IMG/VR virus record: IMGVR_UViG_3300021364_000120
Location: 1 to 29,835 of that record
Strand: one strand, 5' to 3'
Length of the DNA: 29,835 nt
From: a virus
Positions 1 through 9,200 of the stretch are shown here, one piece after another; position 1 is the stretch's first letter; each line of letters opens with the position of its first letter. A model generated the notes under the pieces. The model had not been told where the DNA came from, made no database searches, and saw only the letters and a program-made list of their open reading frames with translations. The translations under genes and the position numbers were made by a program.

Positions 1-237
1 TACTGAAATATCAGCAATTTCACTTGGAACACTACCTGTTTGGTGAACTCTGCAACGGCGCATATCTGTAAATAGTTCAGACATATGAGTTGCTTCAATA
101 GTTGTATTAGCTGAAACTTGACTACTAGTTACTGCTTGTCCGTAACCTTCGTTACCAGCACCTTTACCAAGTATTGTTGCGACTCTTGCTTGTAGTTGAT
201 TAAACCGTGCCGCTGTAATTGTATCGCCTACTGCCAT
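1..237 (-). CDS. Small virion structural protein, N-terminal part (runs off the window)
   Basis: An ATG at 237 opens a frame that stays open for 79 codons to the window edge, so the C-terminus is missing. The product begins MAVGDTITAARFNQLQARVA and contains GKGAGNEGYGQAV and a CRVHQTGS segment. I recall similar small proteins beside the fibre genes of T4-like marine phages, but no function is known to me and no catalytic motif is visible. The start is supported by a GAGG ribosome-binding site seven bases upstream and by a perfect TATAAATA late-promoter motif 37 bases upstream of the ATG. It follows the last of three fibre genes, so a role in tail fibre or baseplate periphery is likely by context only. 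Confidence 0.75.
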   Translation of the reverse strand, partial: MAVGDTITAARFNQLQARVATILGKGAGNEGYGQAVTSSQVSANTTIEATHMSELFTDMRRCRVHQTGSVPSEIADISV

Positions 238-273
238 CTTAAAACCTCATTAAGTACGTATATTTTGTAAGTG

Positions 274-281
274 TATTTATA
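274..281 (-). promoter_or_regulatory. T4-type late promoter motif TATAAATA
   Basis: The minus strand reads TATAAATA exactly, the consensus recognised by the T4 gp55 late sigma factor. It lies 37 bases before the ATG at 237. The TAA inside the motif is the stop codon of the preceding fibre gene (279-277). Late promoters in T4 need no -35 box, so the short element is sufficient in principle. Confidence 0.65.
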
Positions 282-1749
282 CTTTCAAAACACATTCGAT
301 TAATTTTTCTGAATCGTCGTCGGATGACTCAAGAGCTACGCCAACAAGTCCGGTACTAGCAATAGTTGTACATACACCGTCTGCCCAAGCATATACTGGT
401 TGACCTTTTGACACAGGACCTTTAACACGTACAGGAACCCTTCCTTTAAGAGCAACCGCTTGTCCTTCTGCATCTGAATTCATTAGATATGCAGGATTAT
501 CACTTATTGTTCCTACACACATATCTGATGCTTTTGCTGGACGAACTTCTGCATTTCCACCAACTGCTACTGCTGTTCCTACAGGCAGTTCTTCTTCAGT
601 ACTATATACTTCTGCTAAATCAGCATATCTTGCCGCAGTTGCAGTTCCTCTAAATAAATTAGCGTATACATCACCGTCAGCATCTCGCACAGCGACAGTG
701 TTTGCTGTAGAACTTGTACTACCAGTGTAATCTGATCCTGAAACTCTAATTGCACTTGCACTAGTTGCAAGTCCGTTAAAAGAAGTTGCGTATACTGTAG
801 CCCATTTAAAGTTTGTGCTACCTAAATCATAACTAAGGGTACTCGCAGGATTAAATCCTGTATTTGTAATCTTTGCTATTTCTGTTTCTGTATTAGCTGT
901 TGTAACAGCAAATCTTAATTCATTTCCAACTTGGTTAGTAATTTTACCTTGAGTACCATCTTCAATACTTATAAGTAAATCATTTGATGTACCAACTGTA
1001 AGGCCGTCATCTATAAATCTTGCAACACTGTTGAAAGTAGCGTCAGCACCTGGTTCTGATTGAATAAAGTTAGCCGCATCAATGCCTCCTAATTTGAGTG
1101 CATTTGTTGCAGTCCCCCAAAATCTATGATCTGAGCTAGTTACACCATTGGTACTGTCTGTAGTATTTCTTAATGTAATACCTTTACGTATAACATCAAA
1201 GCCTGTAATAGCATTTTGTGGATCTGAACTATCAATTGTAAACTGTTCAGAACTAATTGCAAATAACGTTTCGTCATTTACTACTGCTGTAACTATAGTT
1301 CTAAGCTGAGCTGTAGTATCTCTAACTTCTTTTGTGACCATTTGGCTTACAGAATCGCCAGTTGATTGTGGACCTATAAGAACAAATCCGCCGGTTCCGG
1401 CGTTGGCATACAATTGATTGTTCGTTGTGTCCCACCAAAAATCACCTTCTGTAAGGCCGACAGGTTGTGTAGTGCTAACTTCTGCTCCGCCTGTAGTACG
1501 GAATTTAGTTCCGTCATAAAATTTTAATTTACTACTTGAACTATCAAACCAAATTTGTCCTGATATAGCTCTAGTAGGTTGTTGACCACTTGCAAAATTT
1601 TCAAGTAGTGCAACTAGGTTTTCGTTTTGTATTTCACCGTAGCCTGCATAGTTCTTACCAACTAGTTTTAGATCGGTGGTTTGATCAATAGTACCATCTT
1701 CAACTACTGTAAGCTGTGTACCATTAGTTCTATTAATTATGTATGCCAT
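277..1749 (-). CDS. Tail fibre-like protein with a peptidase-G2-like C-terminal module
   Basis: This 490-residue protein belongs to a three-member paralogous set with the next two upstream genes. Residues 1-125 hold the shared module: MAYIINRTNGTQLTV, then GYGEIQNENLVALLENFA, then two W-rich units (GQIWFD...LKFYDG...GG and GDFWWDTTNNQLY...LIGP). The middle is Thr/Ser/Asn-rich with typical fibre phrases (SYDLGSTNFKWATVYATSF, about residues 300-330). Residues about 370-490 form a distinct domain starting RYADLAEVYSTEEELPVGTA, with NPAYLMN and ALKGRVPVRVKGPVSKGQ. It resembles C-terminal modules of phage fibres related to the peptidase-G2 intramolecular-chaperone family; I cannot assign catalytic residues. 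The ATG at 1749 is preceded by GGGG at eight bases. Inferred role: trimeric host-recognition fibre or baseplate appendage. Confidence 0.8.
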   Translation of the reverse strand: MAYIINRTNGTQLTVVEDGTIDQTTDLKLVGKNYAGYGEIQNENLVALLENFASGQQPTRAISGQIWFDSSSSKLKFYDGTKFRTTGGAEVSTTQPVGLTEGDFWWDTTNNQLYANAGTGGFVLIGPQSTGDSVSQMVTKEVRDTTAQLRTIVTAVVNDETLFAISSEQFTIDSSDPQNAITGFDVIRKGITLRNTTDSTNGVTSSDHRFWGTATNALKLGGIDAANFIQSEPGADATFNSVARFIDDGLTVGTSNDLLISIEDGTQGKITNQVGNELRFAVTTANTETEIAKITNTGFNPASTLSYDLGSTNFKWATVYATSFNGLATSASAIRVSGSDYTGSTSSTANTVAVRDADGDVYANLFRGTATAARYADLAEVYSTEEELPVGTAVAVGGNAEVRPAKASDMCVGTISDNPAYLMNSDAEGQAVALKGRVPVRVKGPVSKGQPVYAWADGVCTTIASTGLVGVALESSDDDSEKLIECVLKV

Positions 1750-1773
1750 TTATTATACCCCGTAATCACATTG

Positions 1774-1781
1774 TATTTATC
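1774..1781 (-). promoter_or_regulatory. Probable late promoter motif GATAAATA
   Basis: The minus strand reads GATAAATA, one mismatch from TATAAATA and a match to the looser NATAAATA form that I recall being reported for cyanophage late genes. It begins one base after the stop codon of the upstream fibre gene (1785-1783) and lies 24 bases before the ATG at 1749. Confidence 0.45.
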
Positions 1782-1782
1782 G

Positions 1783-3576
1783 TTATACACTAGATGTTAG
1801 CTCCTGTATATATGCCCATGCACCGCCAACTACTCTAAATAGTTTTAAAGATCTATCAACTGTTAAAGAAACACTACCTGTAACGTCAATAAATGTTACG
1901 TCATCAAGCACAGATACAGATCCTGAATCGTTTCCGCCGCCGTCTAATGCTTGTACAGCTACTTCTGTCTTTTGTAGTGATGCGATCAAGTCTGCACCAG
2001 TAAAGGTTGCTGTTGCACTTGTTGTATCTGTACAATGCACTCTTGCTTCTGTACCGTTTTCTTTTGAAGATGCAGGAGCAATATCGTTAATTACAAGTGC
2101 TATTTGAGCATTAGAAAGTCCTGTAATATCTAATGCTAAACTTATAGTTTCTAAATTGATTGCACGATCAACATATGCTTTTGTTGCAACATCTTGTGCA
2201 TCTGTAGGATCTGCTACTCCTGATATTTTTTGATTATTTGTAACATTTATAGATCCTGCACTTGTAATTTGAAGTCCTGAATTATTTGATGTAATTGTAT
2301 TTCCGTCAACATTAACATTATCAACATTTAAGCTCTGTAATGCACCTAGAGATGTAATACCCGGTGCGGCAGTTCCTTGTATAAGTGTTATTCCGTTAGA
2401 TTTTAATGCAGTATTTTGTAAATTTATGTTTACATTAGATGACCAAGCATTAGTAGTTAAATCCCAAACAAATTCTTTGCCGCCTTGTGCTGATTGTAAA
2501 ATTATGCCACCGCCGTTTGCTGTGGCATCATCAATAACTGTACTGTCGTCAGTAATACCAAGCTCAATATTTTTGTCTTTTACTCTTAGTACTTCAGTTT
2601 CAACACCTATTCTAGTACCTTCGATGATTAAGTTTCCTGCAATTCTAGCATCACCGTTTACATCTAGTGTATACTCTGGAGAGTTTGTAAATAAACCAAC
2701 ATGTTTTGTGCTTGTTTTTGTATAGATTGCATCAACTGGTCCGTCTGTAGTTCTTACTCTTACTCGCCAATCGTGATCAGTAAGCTGATTTTCTGTAACA
2801 AAACTTGTTCCTAGTACATAACTTTTATTATTCTGTGATGTACCAACTGTTAGTCCTTGTGAATTTTGAATAATTAACGCACCACTTGTAGTACCGTTAG
2901 TATCAGCAGGAAGAAACTGTGCCGCAAGTCTAGTTGCTCCTGTAGCATCAATTAGTGCGTCAGCTCTTGTTGCTGTTCCATGCCATTTAAAATCATCATC
3001 AATTACATTAAATCCTTTTTGGACATCACCTACCAACCCACCTAATTGTGTTCCTGGTGTAGGAGTAAATGCAATTTTACTGTAGATTCCTACAATAGTA
3101 TTACCTATATAAAATTTAATAATTGTTCTACTTGTGCTTTGGTTATCTAGAACTGTTTCAACTTTGGATCCTGTAATTCCTTGGAATGCACTGTAAATAG
3201 GTCCTAGTAGGATAGGCTGGTTGCCATCATAGAAATACATCTGCTTTGATTCATTATTAATCCAAAGATCCCCTTCAACCATATTTGGTTCTACAGCACT
3301 TACAATAGGGCCGCCGCCTGAAGTAAATTCTTCACCGGTATATATTTTTAATCTATTAGTACTTGTGTCCCACCAAAGTTGTCCAGTAATAGGATTAGCA
3401 GGTGGTAATGTATTTGCAAAATTTTCTAGTACACTAATAAAATTTTCATTTATAAATTCACCAAATCCTTTATAGTTTCTTCCTATAAGAGTAATATCGG
3501 TTGTACTATTGTCTATTTGTCCATCTGCTAGATCAACTAGCAAAGAACCATTTGTTTTGTTTATTTGATAGCTCAT
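1783..3576 (-). CDS. Tail fibre-like protein, second of three paralogues
   Basis: This 597-residue protein starts with the shared module (residues 1-130): MSYQINKTNGSLLVDLADGQ, GFGEFINENFISVLENFA, then GQLWWDTSTNRLKIYTG and GDLWINNESKQMYFYDG ending in LLGP. Around residue 300 it has VGLFTNSPEYTLDVNGDARI, a head-fibre phrase also found in altered form in the 673-residue neighbour. Near residue 475 is KISGVADPTDAQDVATKAYV, a common phage fibre motif leading into a trimerising stretch. The C-terminus (about 500-597) is a beta-rich domain without a motif I recognise. Its ATG overlaps the stop of the preceding gene in TAATG, so translation is probably coupled. Inferred role: receptor-binding or accessory fibre. 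Confidence 0.8.
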   Translation of the reverse strand: MSYQINKTNGSLLVDLADGQIDNSTTDITLIGRNYKGFGEFINENFISVLENFANTLPPANPITGQLWWDTSTNRLKIYTGEEFTSGGGPIVSAVEPNMVEGDLWINNESKQMYFYDGNQPILLGPIYSAFQGITGSKVETVLDNQSTSRTIIKFYIGNTIVGIYSKIAFTPTPGTQLGGLVGDVQKGFNVIDDDFKWHGTATRADALIDATGATRLAAQFLPADTNGTTSGALIIQNSQGLTVGTSQNNKSYVLGTSFVTENQLTDHDWRVRVRTTDGPVDAIYTKTSTKHVGLFTNSPEYTLDVNGDARIAGNLIIEGTRIGVETEVLRVKDKNIELGITDDSTVIDDATANGGGIILQSAQGGKEFVWDLTTNAWSSNVNINLQNTALKSNGITLIQGTAAPGITSLGALQSLNVDNVNVDGNTITSNNSGLQITSAGSINVTNNQKISGVADPTDAQDVATKAYVDRAINLETISLALDITGLSNAQIALVINDIAPASSKENGTEARVHCTDTTSATATFTGADLIASLQKTEVAVQALDGGGNDSGSVSVLDDVTFIDVTGSVSLTVDRSLKLFRVVGGAWAYIQELTSSV

Positions 3577-5597
3577 TAGCCCCCTACCCCTGTGTATATA
3601 ATGTAATTCATTGTAGTAAACGGTTGCATAACGTCTAATGGTTCACCAACAGCATCGTTAGTTAGAATGCCACCTGATGTTGGATATGCTTGTCCAGCTT
3701 GTGAACCAGTCGGAGCATCATATTGAATACCTTCTGGATCAGTCGGAACGCCTTGGATATCTCTAATAACATAATATTGATCACCACTAGGTCCACGTAA
3801 ATCGTGTTCGTGTTCAGGTAAGTTTTCAACTTGAATATTTTTCTTCTCATTACCGCCCGAACCACCAATAACATCTGCGTTAACATTTGTAACTCTTCCA
3901 GCACTGTTTCCGCCCATATTATCAGCACCTAATGGTTGACGACCTCTTAAATCAGGAACAGCAAAAAATCCACTAGTAACCAATGATTGGTCTTTGTACT
4001 TGTAACCTATAACTTGAAACAGATCTAAGTAGTCTGAAATTTTTACTTCTAAACCATTACACAATAACCAACCTGCAGGACTTGTATCTCCTGCAAAGGG
4101 TGTTAACATGCCCACAGGTGCAACGCCTGTAACACTATTAAGTAAATTACGTTGTGTTATTTTATAAACACCAGGTGTGCCGCTAGTTCTGTTTACAATA
4201 AATTCATCGTCGATATTAGATGTTGAAACTTCGCTTTTATTAGCAATGAATGAGTTACTTATTGTACTTGTAAATATTTTGTTTGAGCCGCCTTGCTGTC
4301 CGTCAAATGTAATTTGATTTGAACTTACGTCTCCTTGGATTTCAAAAGTAGTAGCAGTTGCTAACTTATTTGTTGATCCAGAACGTCCGCTAACAGTACC
4401 AGTCACATTACCTGTTAAATTACCTGTAAATGTAGTAGCAAAAATATTTGCAAATTTAGTTGTAGAATTACCAATGTTGCTTGCGTTATTTGCTTGAGGT
4501 AAAATATCGTTAGAAATAATATCACCTGCAACATTTATATCTGTACCTACATAAAGTTTTTTAGCTACACCTAATCCACCTTTTATTATCGCGGACCCAG
4601 TTCCTGTACTACTAGAATCAGCAGTATTATTAACTAATATTTTTCCACTTGACTGGATATTACCTGTAACATCAAGTGCCTCAATTGGACTTGGATTATT
4701 AATACCAACCTTTTCTGTAGAATCAACTCTAATTACATTTTTACTAACACCGAGATTGTTTACTCTTATATCAATACTAGATCCAGAAGTTAAGTTGCTT
4801 ATAATACCACTTGTTCCTTCTACTGCAAAAGTTACTAGACCATCTTGTCCTACTTGTAAACCAGAATTGTTTCTAATTATAATAGGACTGTTTGTTGTAC
4901 TAGTAACATCTGTTCTTAAAAAGTTTGATGCTTGTACAGGATTTCCACCTATAACTAATGATTCTGCTTTTTCAGATGTACCGTAATATTTTGTATCTGC
5001 ATTTTGTAATGTTCGGCTAGCAAGATTTACACCAGGTTTAACAGATGTAAAACCTGCGATTGTACTCTTAGGAGTAAATTCTCTAGTACTATAAATTGCT
5101 AATACTTCACCTTGAACTTCAAATTGTAAAACTGTATAATTTATATCGTCAGTACCAACGAGTACAGTTGGTTTTGTACCAGTTAACAACCCATCACTAA
5201 ATTCAGGACCAACTAAGATCCAGCCACTACCTGTAAACAAGTATAATTGATTATTATCTGTATCACTCCAAAGATCACCTGCTATTGCATTTGTAACATC
5301 AGGTTCAATGTCGCCTTTTTTAATTCCGCCAGCATTCGCCCATGTTGCGCCATCATAAATTTTTAGTGTAGAAACTCCTACAGATTTATCATACCACAGT
5401 TGCCCTTGCACAGGATTTGTAGGAGCAGTTGTACTAGCAAAATTTTCTAATAATTGTATAAAATTTTGTCCTATAACTGTACCATAGTTTGCAGTGTTAC
5501 GTCCTGGAATACTTAAACTAGTAGTTGTATCAGTAGTTCCATCTTCAACTGTAATTGGTTGTTTATTTGGATCTGTGAAATTTATTGAATATGCCAT
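3576..5597 (-). CDS. Tail fibre/collar-domain protein (gp12-like C-terminus)
   Basis: The 673-residue protein has the shared N-terminal module (residues 1-135: MAYSINFTDPNKQPITV, NYGTVIGQNFIQLLENFA, GQLWYDKSVGVSTLKIYDG, GDLWSDTDNNQLYLFTG). A beta-rich shaft contains VGINNPSPIEALDVTG and a Gly/Asn-rich stretch GNLTGNVTGTVSGRSG. Residues about 492-556 match the phage tail collar domain (Pfam PF07484): PVGMLTPFAGDTSPAGWLLC, then PDLRGRQPLGA. An HxH motif follows in ENLPEHEHDL; in T4 gp12 an HxH pair binds a metal ion inside the trimer. Inferred role: short tail fibre or related adhesin. It overlaps both neighbours by one base (TAATG), indicating one transcript. Confidence 0.88.
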   Translation of the reverse strand: MAYSINFTDPNKQPITVEDGTTDTTTSLSIPGRNTANYGTVIGQNFIQLLENFASTTAPTNPVQGQLWYDKSVGVSTLKIYDGATWANAGGIKKGDIEPDVTNAIAGDLWSDTDNNQLYLFTGSGWILVGPEFSDGLLTGTKPTVLVGTDDINYTVLQFEVQGEVLAIYSTREFTPKSTIAGFTSVKPGVNLASRTLQNADTKYYGTSEKAESLVIGGNPVQASNFLRTDVTSTTNSPIIIRNNSGLQVGQDGLVTFAVEGTSGIISNLTSGSSIDIRVNNLGVSKNVIRVDSTEKVGINNPSPIEALDVTGNIQSSGKILVNNTADSSSTGTGSAIIKGGLGVAKKLYVGTDINVAGDIISNDILPQANNASNIGNSTTKFANIFATTFTGNLTGNVTGTVSGRSGSTNKLATATTFEIQGDVSSNQITFDGQQGGSNKIFTSTISNSFIANKSEVSTSNIDDEFIVNRTSGTPGVYKITQRNLLNSVTGVAPVGMLTPFAGDTSPAGWLLCNGLEVKISDYLDLFQVIGYKYKDQSLVTSGFFAVPDLRGRQPLGADNMGGNSAGRVTNVNADVIGGSGGNEKKNIQVENLPEHEHDLRGPSGDQYYVIRDIQGVPTDPEGIQYDAPTGSQAGQAYPTSGGILTNDAVGEPLDVMQPFTTMNYIIYTGVGG

Positions 5598-6208
5598 TAG
5601 CTACTAAGCCCCGATAAACTTTGTACCCTGACAGTATAATCAATTTGAATAAGTCTATTCAAAGATTTTTGTACCGGGTGAAAAATAACATGTGTCAATA
5701 AGCGTCCTGTACCAGTTGGATCATATCCTACTAATCCTAGCTCGTCAAACACATACAAGCTCTCAGTATTACTTGCATTGTCGATAGCGTCTTGTCCACT
5801 TGGTTCACCGTAGTCTAATAAACAAGTTACTAATATGTCAGTATAATTAGTTCCACTTACGTGTCTAGTTTCAATTTTGTTACGTGTAGGATCAAGGTTA
5901 TTCACGCTTCTATCATCGACAACTTTTTGGTAAGTTTGGTTATATAAACTTGCATTTGTACCTGTTGAGTTTGGTGTAAGGTACGTTATAATTCCTGTAG
6001 GGTCAATGCTAGTTCCACCGTTACCAAAGGCCATTTGATATATAAATCCCTCACCTGCATTACTTAAACTCTCTGCAAGTGAAATACTCATATTTTCATA
6101 ATGAATAGCATTCCTTTTATTGATAAGGACTTCACCCGTAGAAGGGTCACTAATTTTGATATGTCCTTGTATCAAAGTACCGTTTATGTCTTTAAAATTG
6201 TCTTTCAT
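5597..6208 (-). CDS. Virion structural protein of about 200 residues, unknown function
   Basis: The 203-residue product begins MKDNFKDINGTLIQGHIKIS and contains DPSTGEVLINKRNAIHYENM, IYQMAFGNGG, YNQTYQKVVDDRSV and VIFHPVQKSLNRLIQIDYTV. I recall proteins with this pattern as structural components between the large baseplate genes and the fibre genes of marine T4-like phages, but I cannot assign it to a T4 gene product. No signal peptide or membrane segment is visible. The ATG at 6208 has an AGGA site seven bases upstream (6216-6219) and a late-promoter-like motif overlapping the stop of the giant gene. An out-of-frame ATG two codons earlier is ignored. The gene ends in TAATG, overlapping the collar-domain fibre. 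A baseplate-fibre connector is a guess from position. Confidence 0.75.
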   Translation of the reverse strand: MKDNFKDINGTLIQGHIKISDPSTGEVLINKRNAIHYENMSISLAESLSNAGEGFIYQMAFGNGGTSIDPTGIITYLTPNSTGTNASLYNQTYQKVVDDRSVNNLDPTRNKIETRHVSGTNYTDILVTCLLDYGEPSGQDAIDNASNTESLYVFDELGLVGYDPTGTGRLLTHVIFHPVQKSLNRLIQIDYTVRVQSLSGLSS

Positions 6209-6227
6209 TTCATGATCCTATATACAC

Positions 6228-6235
6228 TATTTATT
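6228..6235 (-). promoter_or_regulatory. Probable late promoter motif AATAAATA
   Basis: The minus strand reads AATAAATA (NATAAATA class), about 20 bases before the ATG at 6208. The TAA within it is the stop codon of the giant structural gene (6233-6231), repeating the arrangement seen at 274-281. It would allow the fibre cassette to be transcribed independently of the giant gene. Confidence 0.45.
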
Positions 6236-9200
6236 CGGGCAACGAGGCTTGCTCTGCCTTCAAGAAGCGTGTTATTAAATTATTTGTAGTTTCTAGTGAA
6301 CTTCCATCTGGAGCCCATAGTCTACCTATTTTACGTGTTACTATTACTTTTTCGCCTATATCTGGAGCCTCAGCAAGTGTAACTAAACTAGTTATTCCGT
6401 CAACTGTAAATTCTGCAGGTGAAGTTTCATCTGCTTCTGGAGAATCTTGGTTAATTAGTATGTTAAACTTACTTATTGCATTTTTGCGTAAACGTCTTCC
6501 TCCTACGAATACGTCAAATTCATTATTAGATCTAGGTGTATATCCTAGATCAAACTGCGTTGTGCTTCCGTCTCCGTCAAATGTAAGTGTTACTGTTTCG
6601 TCTTTGTAAGGTACAGTTTGTTGGAAACCTTGATTAAACACATCAGATCCAGTTTCATGTACAGTTGCAACACCAGTTCCTAGTGTTCCTCTTGTAATTT
6701 GAGAAAGTTTATTTCCTGATATTTTAAAGAACTCTATTCTTTCGCCATTTATCATTAACACACCTGGTAGATTATTTTGCGGATTAGGTGTAGCTAATCC
6801 CTCTACACTTTCTAATACAATTTCTTTGTCAAAAATATGTAAATCCTGTGCTAACTTATATTCATAACTATCACCTAGTCTTTTATATACAGTCCTATTA
6901 AGAACATCTTTGAATTGTCTAAATGCAAATTTTGTCCCTGAAACACCTTCTGTTCCGAATTGGATTATTTCTATAGCATCATTATCTAAAAGTATGTCTT
7001 TTAATTTAATCGCTTTTTTGTTGTCTGTTAACTTATAATCAATACTTGGTGTTAATAAAATTTTATTTTTAGTTACCCAAACATAATTAATATCTACCGG
7101 TATAGCCGGAAGTGTTATTATACCATTGCGTAATCTATGATATTCTTCGTGTTCATCTGTACCTACTGTTAAAGCAACTCTGTTTATAACATCAAAATGT
7201 TGTTTTTCAATTTTTTGTATATCATGCTTACTAAAATGATAGACTTCAATTTTTTGTCCGTCTGCAGGTATTGTTTTTAAAGTTATATTAGTATAACTAG
7301 AATCAAGTTCTGTAATATTAGTTAGTGAGTATTCGCTGTCAACTGTAACATAAATTTCTAATTTATCACCAGGACCACCTACACCCTCAAACAATTCAAT
7401 ACTACTATTGAAAGGACGTATGATATAATCTTGAGCACTTATTAGTTCTCGAGTTTCATTTAAGTAAACTCTAATATCTTCGCTACTTAGTTTACCTGGT
7501 TCTTGTTGCCATTCTCTCATTTGATATTCTCTAGCAGTTGTAATATCAAATGATTCTTTGTATCCGCTAGACAAAATAGTATTATCAACTTTAACAATTA
7601 TATTTTGAATACTAGGTGCACGACTAAACGGTGTTAGACTTAATTGGAAGGTTCCTGTTGATCCGTCACCATCAAACGTATCAATTTTTATTTCACTAAA
7701 TGTTTGTTCTTCACCTTCGTATATTGCGTAATTAATTATGCTTCCGTCTGCAGGCGCTTCTCCAAATATTATATTATATCTACCGTCAACTGCTTCAATA
7801 ATACTTTCGACTACTACACCATCAACTGTCGCATAATAATTAACTTCGTCTTGTTCTGAAACTCTTGTTACAAAAGTATTTGTTGATCCGTCTCCTACAA
7901 AAATGTCTAAGTCTAATATTTTTTCACCATTGCCTGATAAACTTACAATATTCACAAGTTGATTTATTTCAGGTATGCTAGTAAAAGTAATTTCTCTATT
8001 TTTGTAGTCTACTGTATATTGTGTTTTATCTTGTAATGTACTATCAATCTTTACAAACAACGAATCTGCATTTTGAGGTAAAACTCCAAAAGCAAATGTT
8101 TTAGTTATACCGTCACCTCTATATGTGTTACTTGAGATTGTACTTCCGCCTCTACCGGATCTATGATAGACTTTAATATCAACTGTGTCTAAAACCTGTC
8201 CTGGAACTAATTCTTCAGGACCTTTAGATGTGGTCGGGGTAACAAATCCATCACCGTCAACTACAATATCTTCTGCTTTTACTCCAGATGCAGTAGTATA
8301 AGATAAGTTGCCGCCTTGTAATAGCGTGTCATAACTAGCCGGGTCAGCAACAAAACTACCGTCTGATGTTGTTTTACGAATAATGAATACATCATTTTCA
8401 CTGACACTTAAAGTTTCTTCATCGAATCCTATTATGTTATCTAAATTTTGATCATCAACAAATGTAAACCCTGTTTGTCCTGAACCAATTATACTAGATA
8501 TAATTGCTGTATCATTAGTTTGTTGCGGTGTGCCAAAATTAGGATCATCTATTCTGATTCCATTTTTATAAACATTATAACTTACATTTGTTTCTAACGG
8601 TTTTGCAAAAGTATAAATCTTAGTGCTATCATCTGTAACTCTAAATACTTCATCTTCATATGTTGTATCAAAAACATCATAAGAACTTGTAAACCATCTA
8701 TCAGAATCCCAACCAGCGCCGCCACCAAAATCTATGCTATCAATTTCTACTCCGCCATAATCTATACCGTCTAGTAATTGTGATAAATCATTTGCTAACA
8801 TTCCAGTTGTTGGATTGTAAAATAGATTAATTCTATCTTGTGCTTGCAACAACGTAATATCTTTTTTATAATCAATAATAATTTCACTATTTGCTACAGG
8901 TGCTGTCGTAAATATAATTTGACCTTTATTGCGTGTATATCCTTTTACTTCGTCAGTTACATTTTGTAACGAATATGTACTTCTTAAGGATTCAATACCG
9001 TTTACAGTAATTGTTACGGTTGTTGTATCTAAATTTAAAGGATATTTTAGATCAAAAATTTGTTGATTTGGTTTACTTACAAAAGTTTCTACAGTGTCTA
9101 GGCTAGCTAATAGCATAGTGCCTGTAGTTCTGTCAAACTTACATATTAAATGAGCACTTCTAATCTTGCCGTTACCTAAAATAGCAGTTGCCCTTGCTTC

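Noticed and set aside
1750-1760. TATAATA just before the ATG at 1749 as a bacterial -10 box
   Set aside because: No -35 element is seen at the right distance, and it overlaps the ribosome-binding region. AT-rich chance match is more likely than a host-type promoter in a late gene block.
2426-2725. Plus-strand open frame of 99 codons inside the second fibre gene
   Set aside because: It lies antisense to a clear fibre gene, has no ribosome site, and its composition is that of a shadow frame. The same applies to the other plus-strand frames at 4756-4986, 6101-6289, 11238-11477, 13060-13437, 13762-13944, 14005-14208, 14373-14591, 15292-15564, 23921-24295 and 29415-29621.
3662-3928. Minus-strand open frame of 88 codons overlapping the collar-domain fibre
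   Set aside because: It sits in another frame over the region coding for the HxH and collar-end sequence, which is well conserved in the main frame. No ribosome site or family resemblance supports it.
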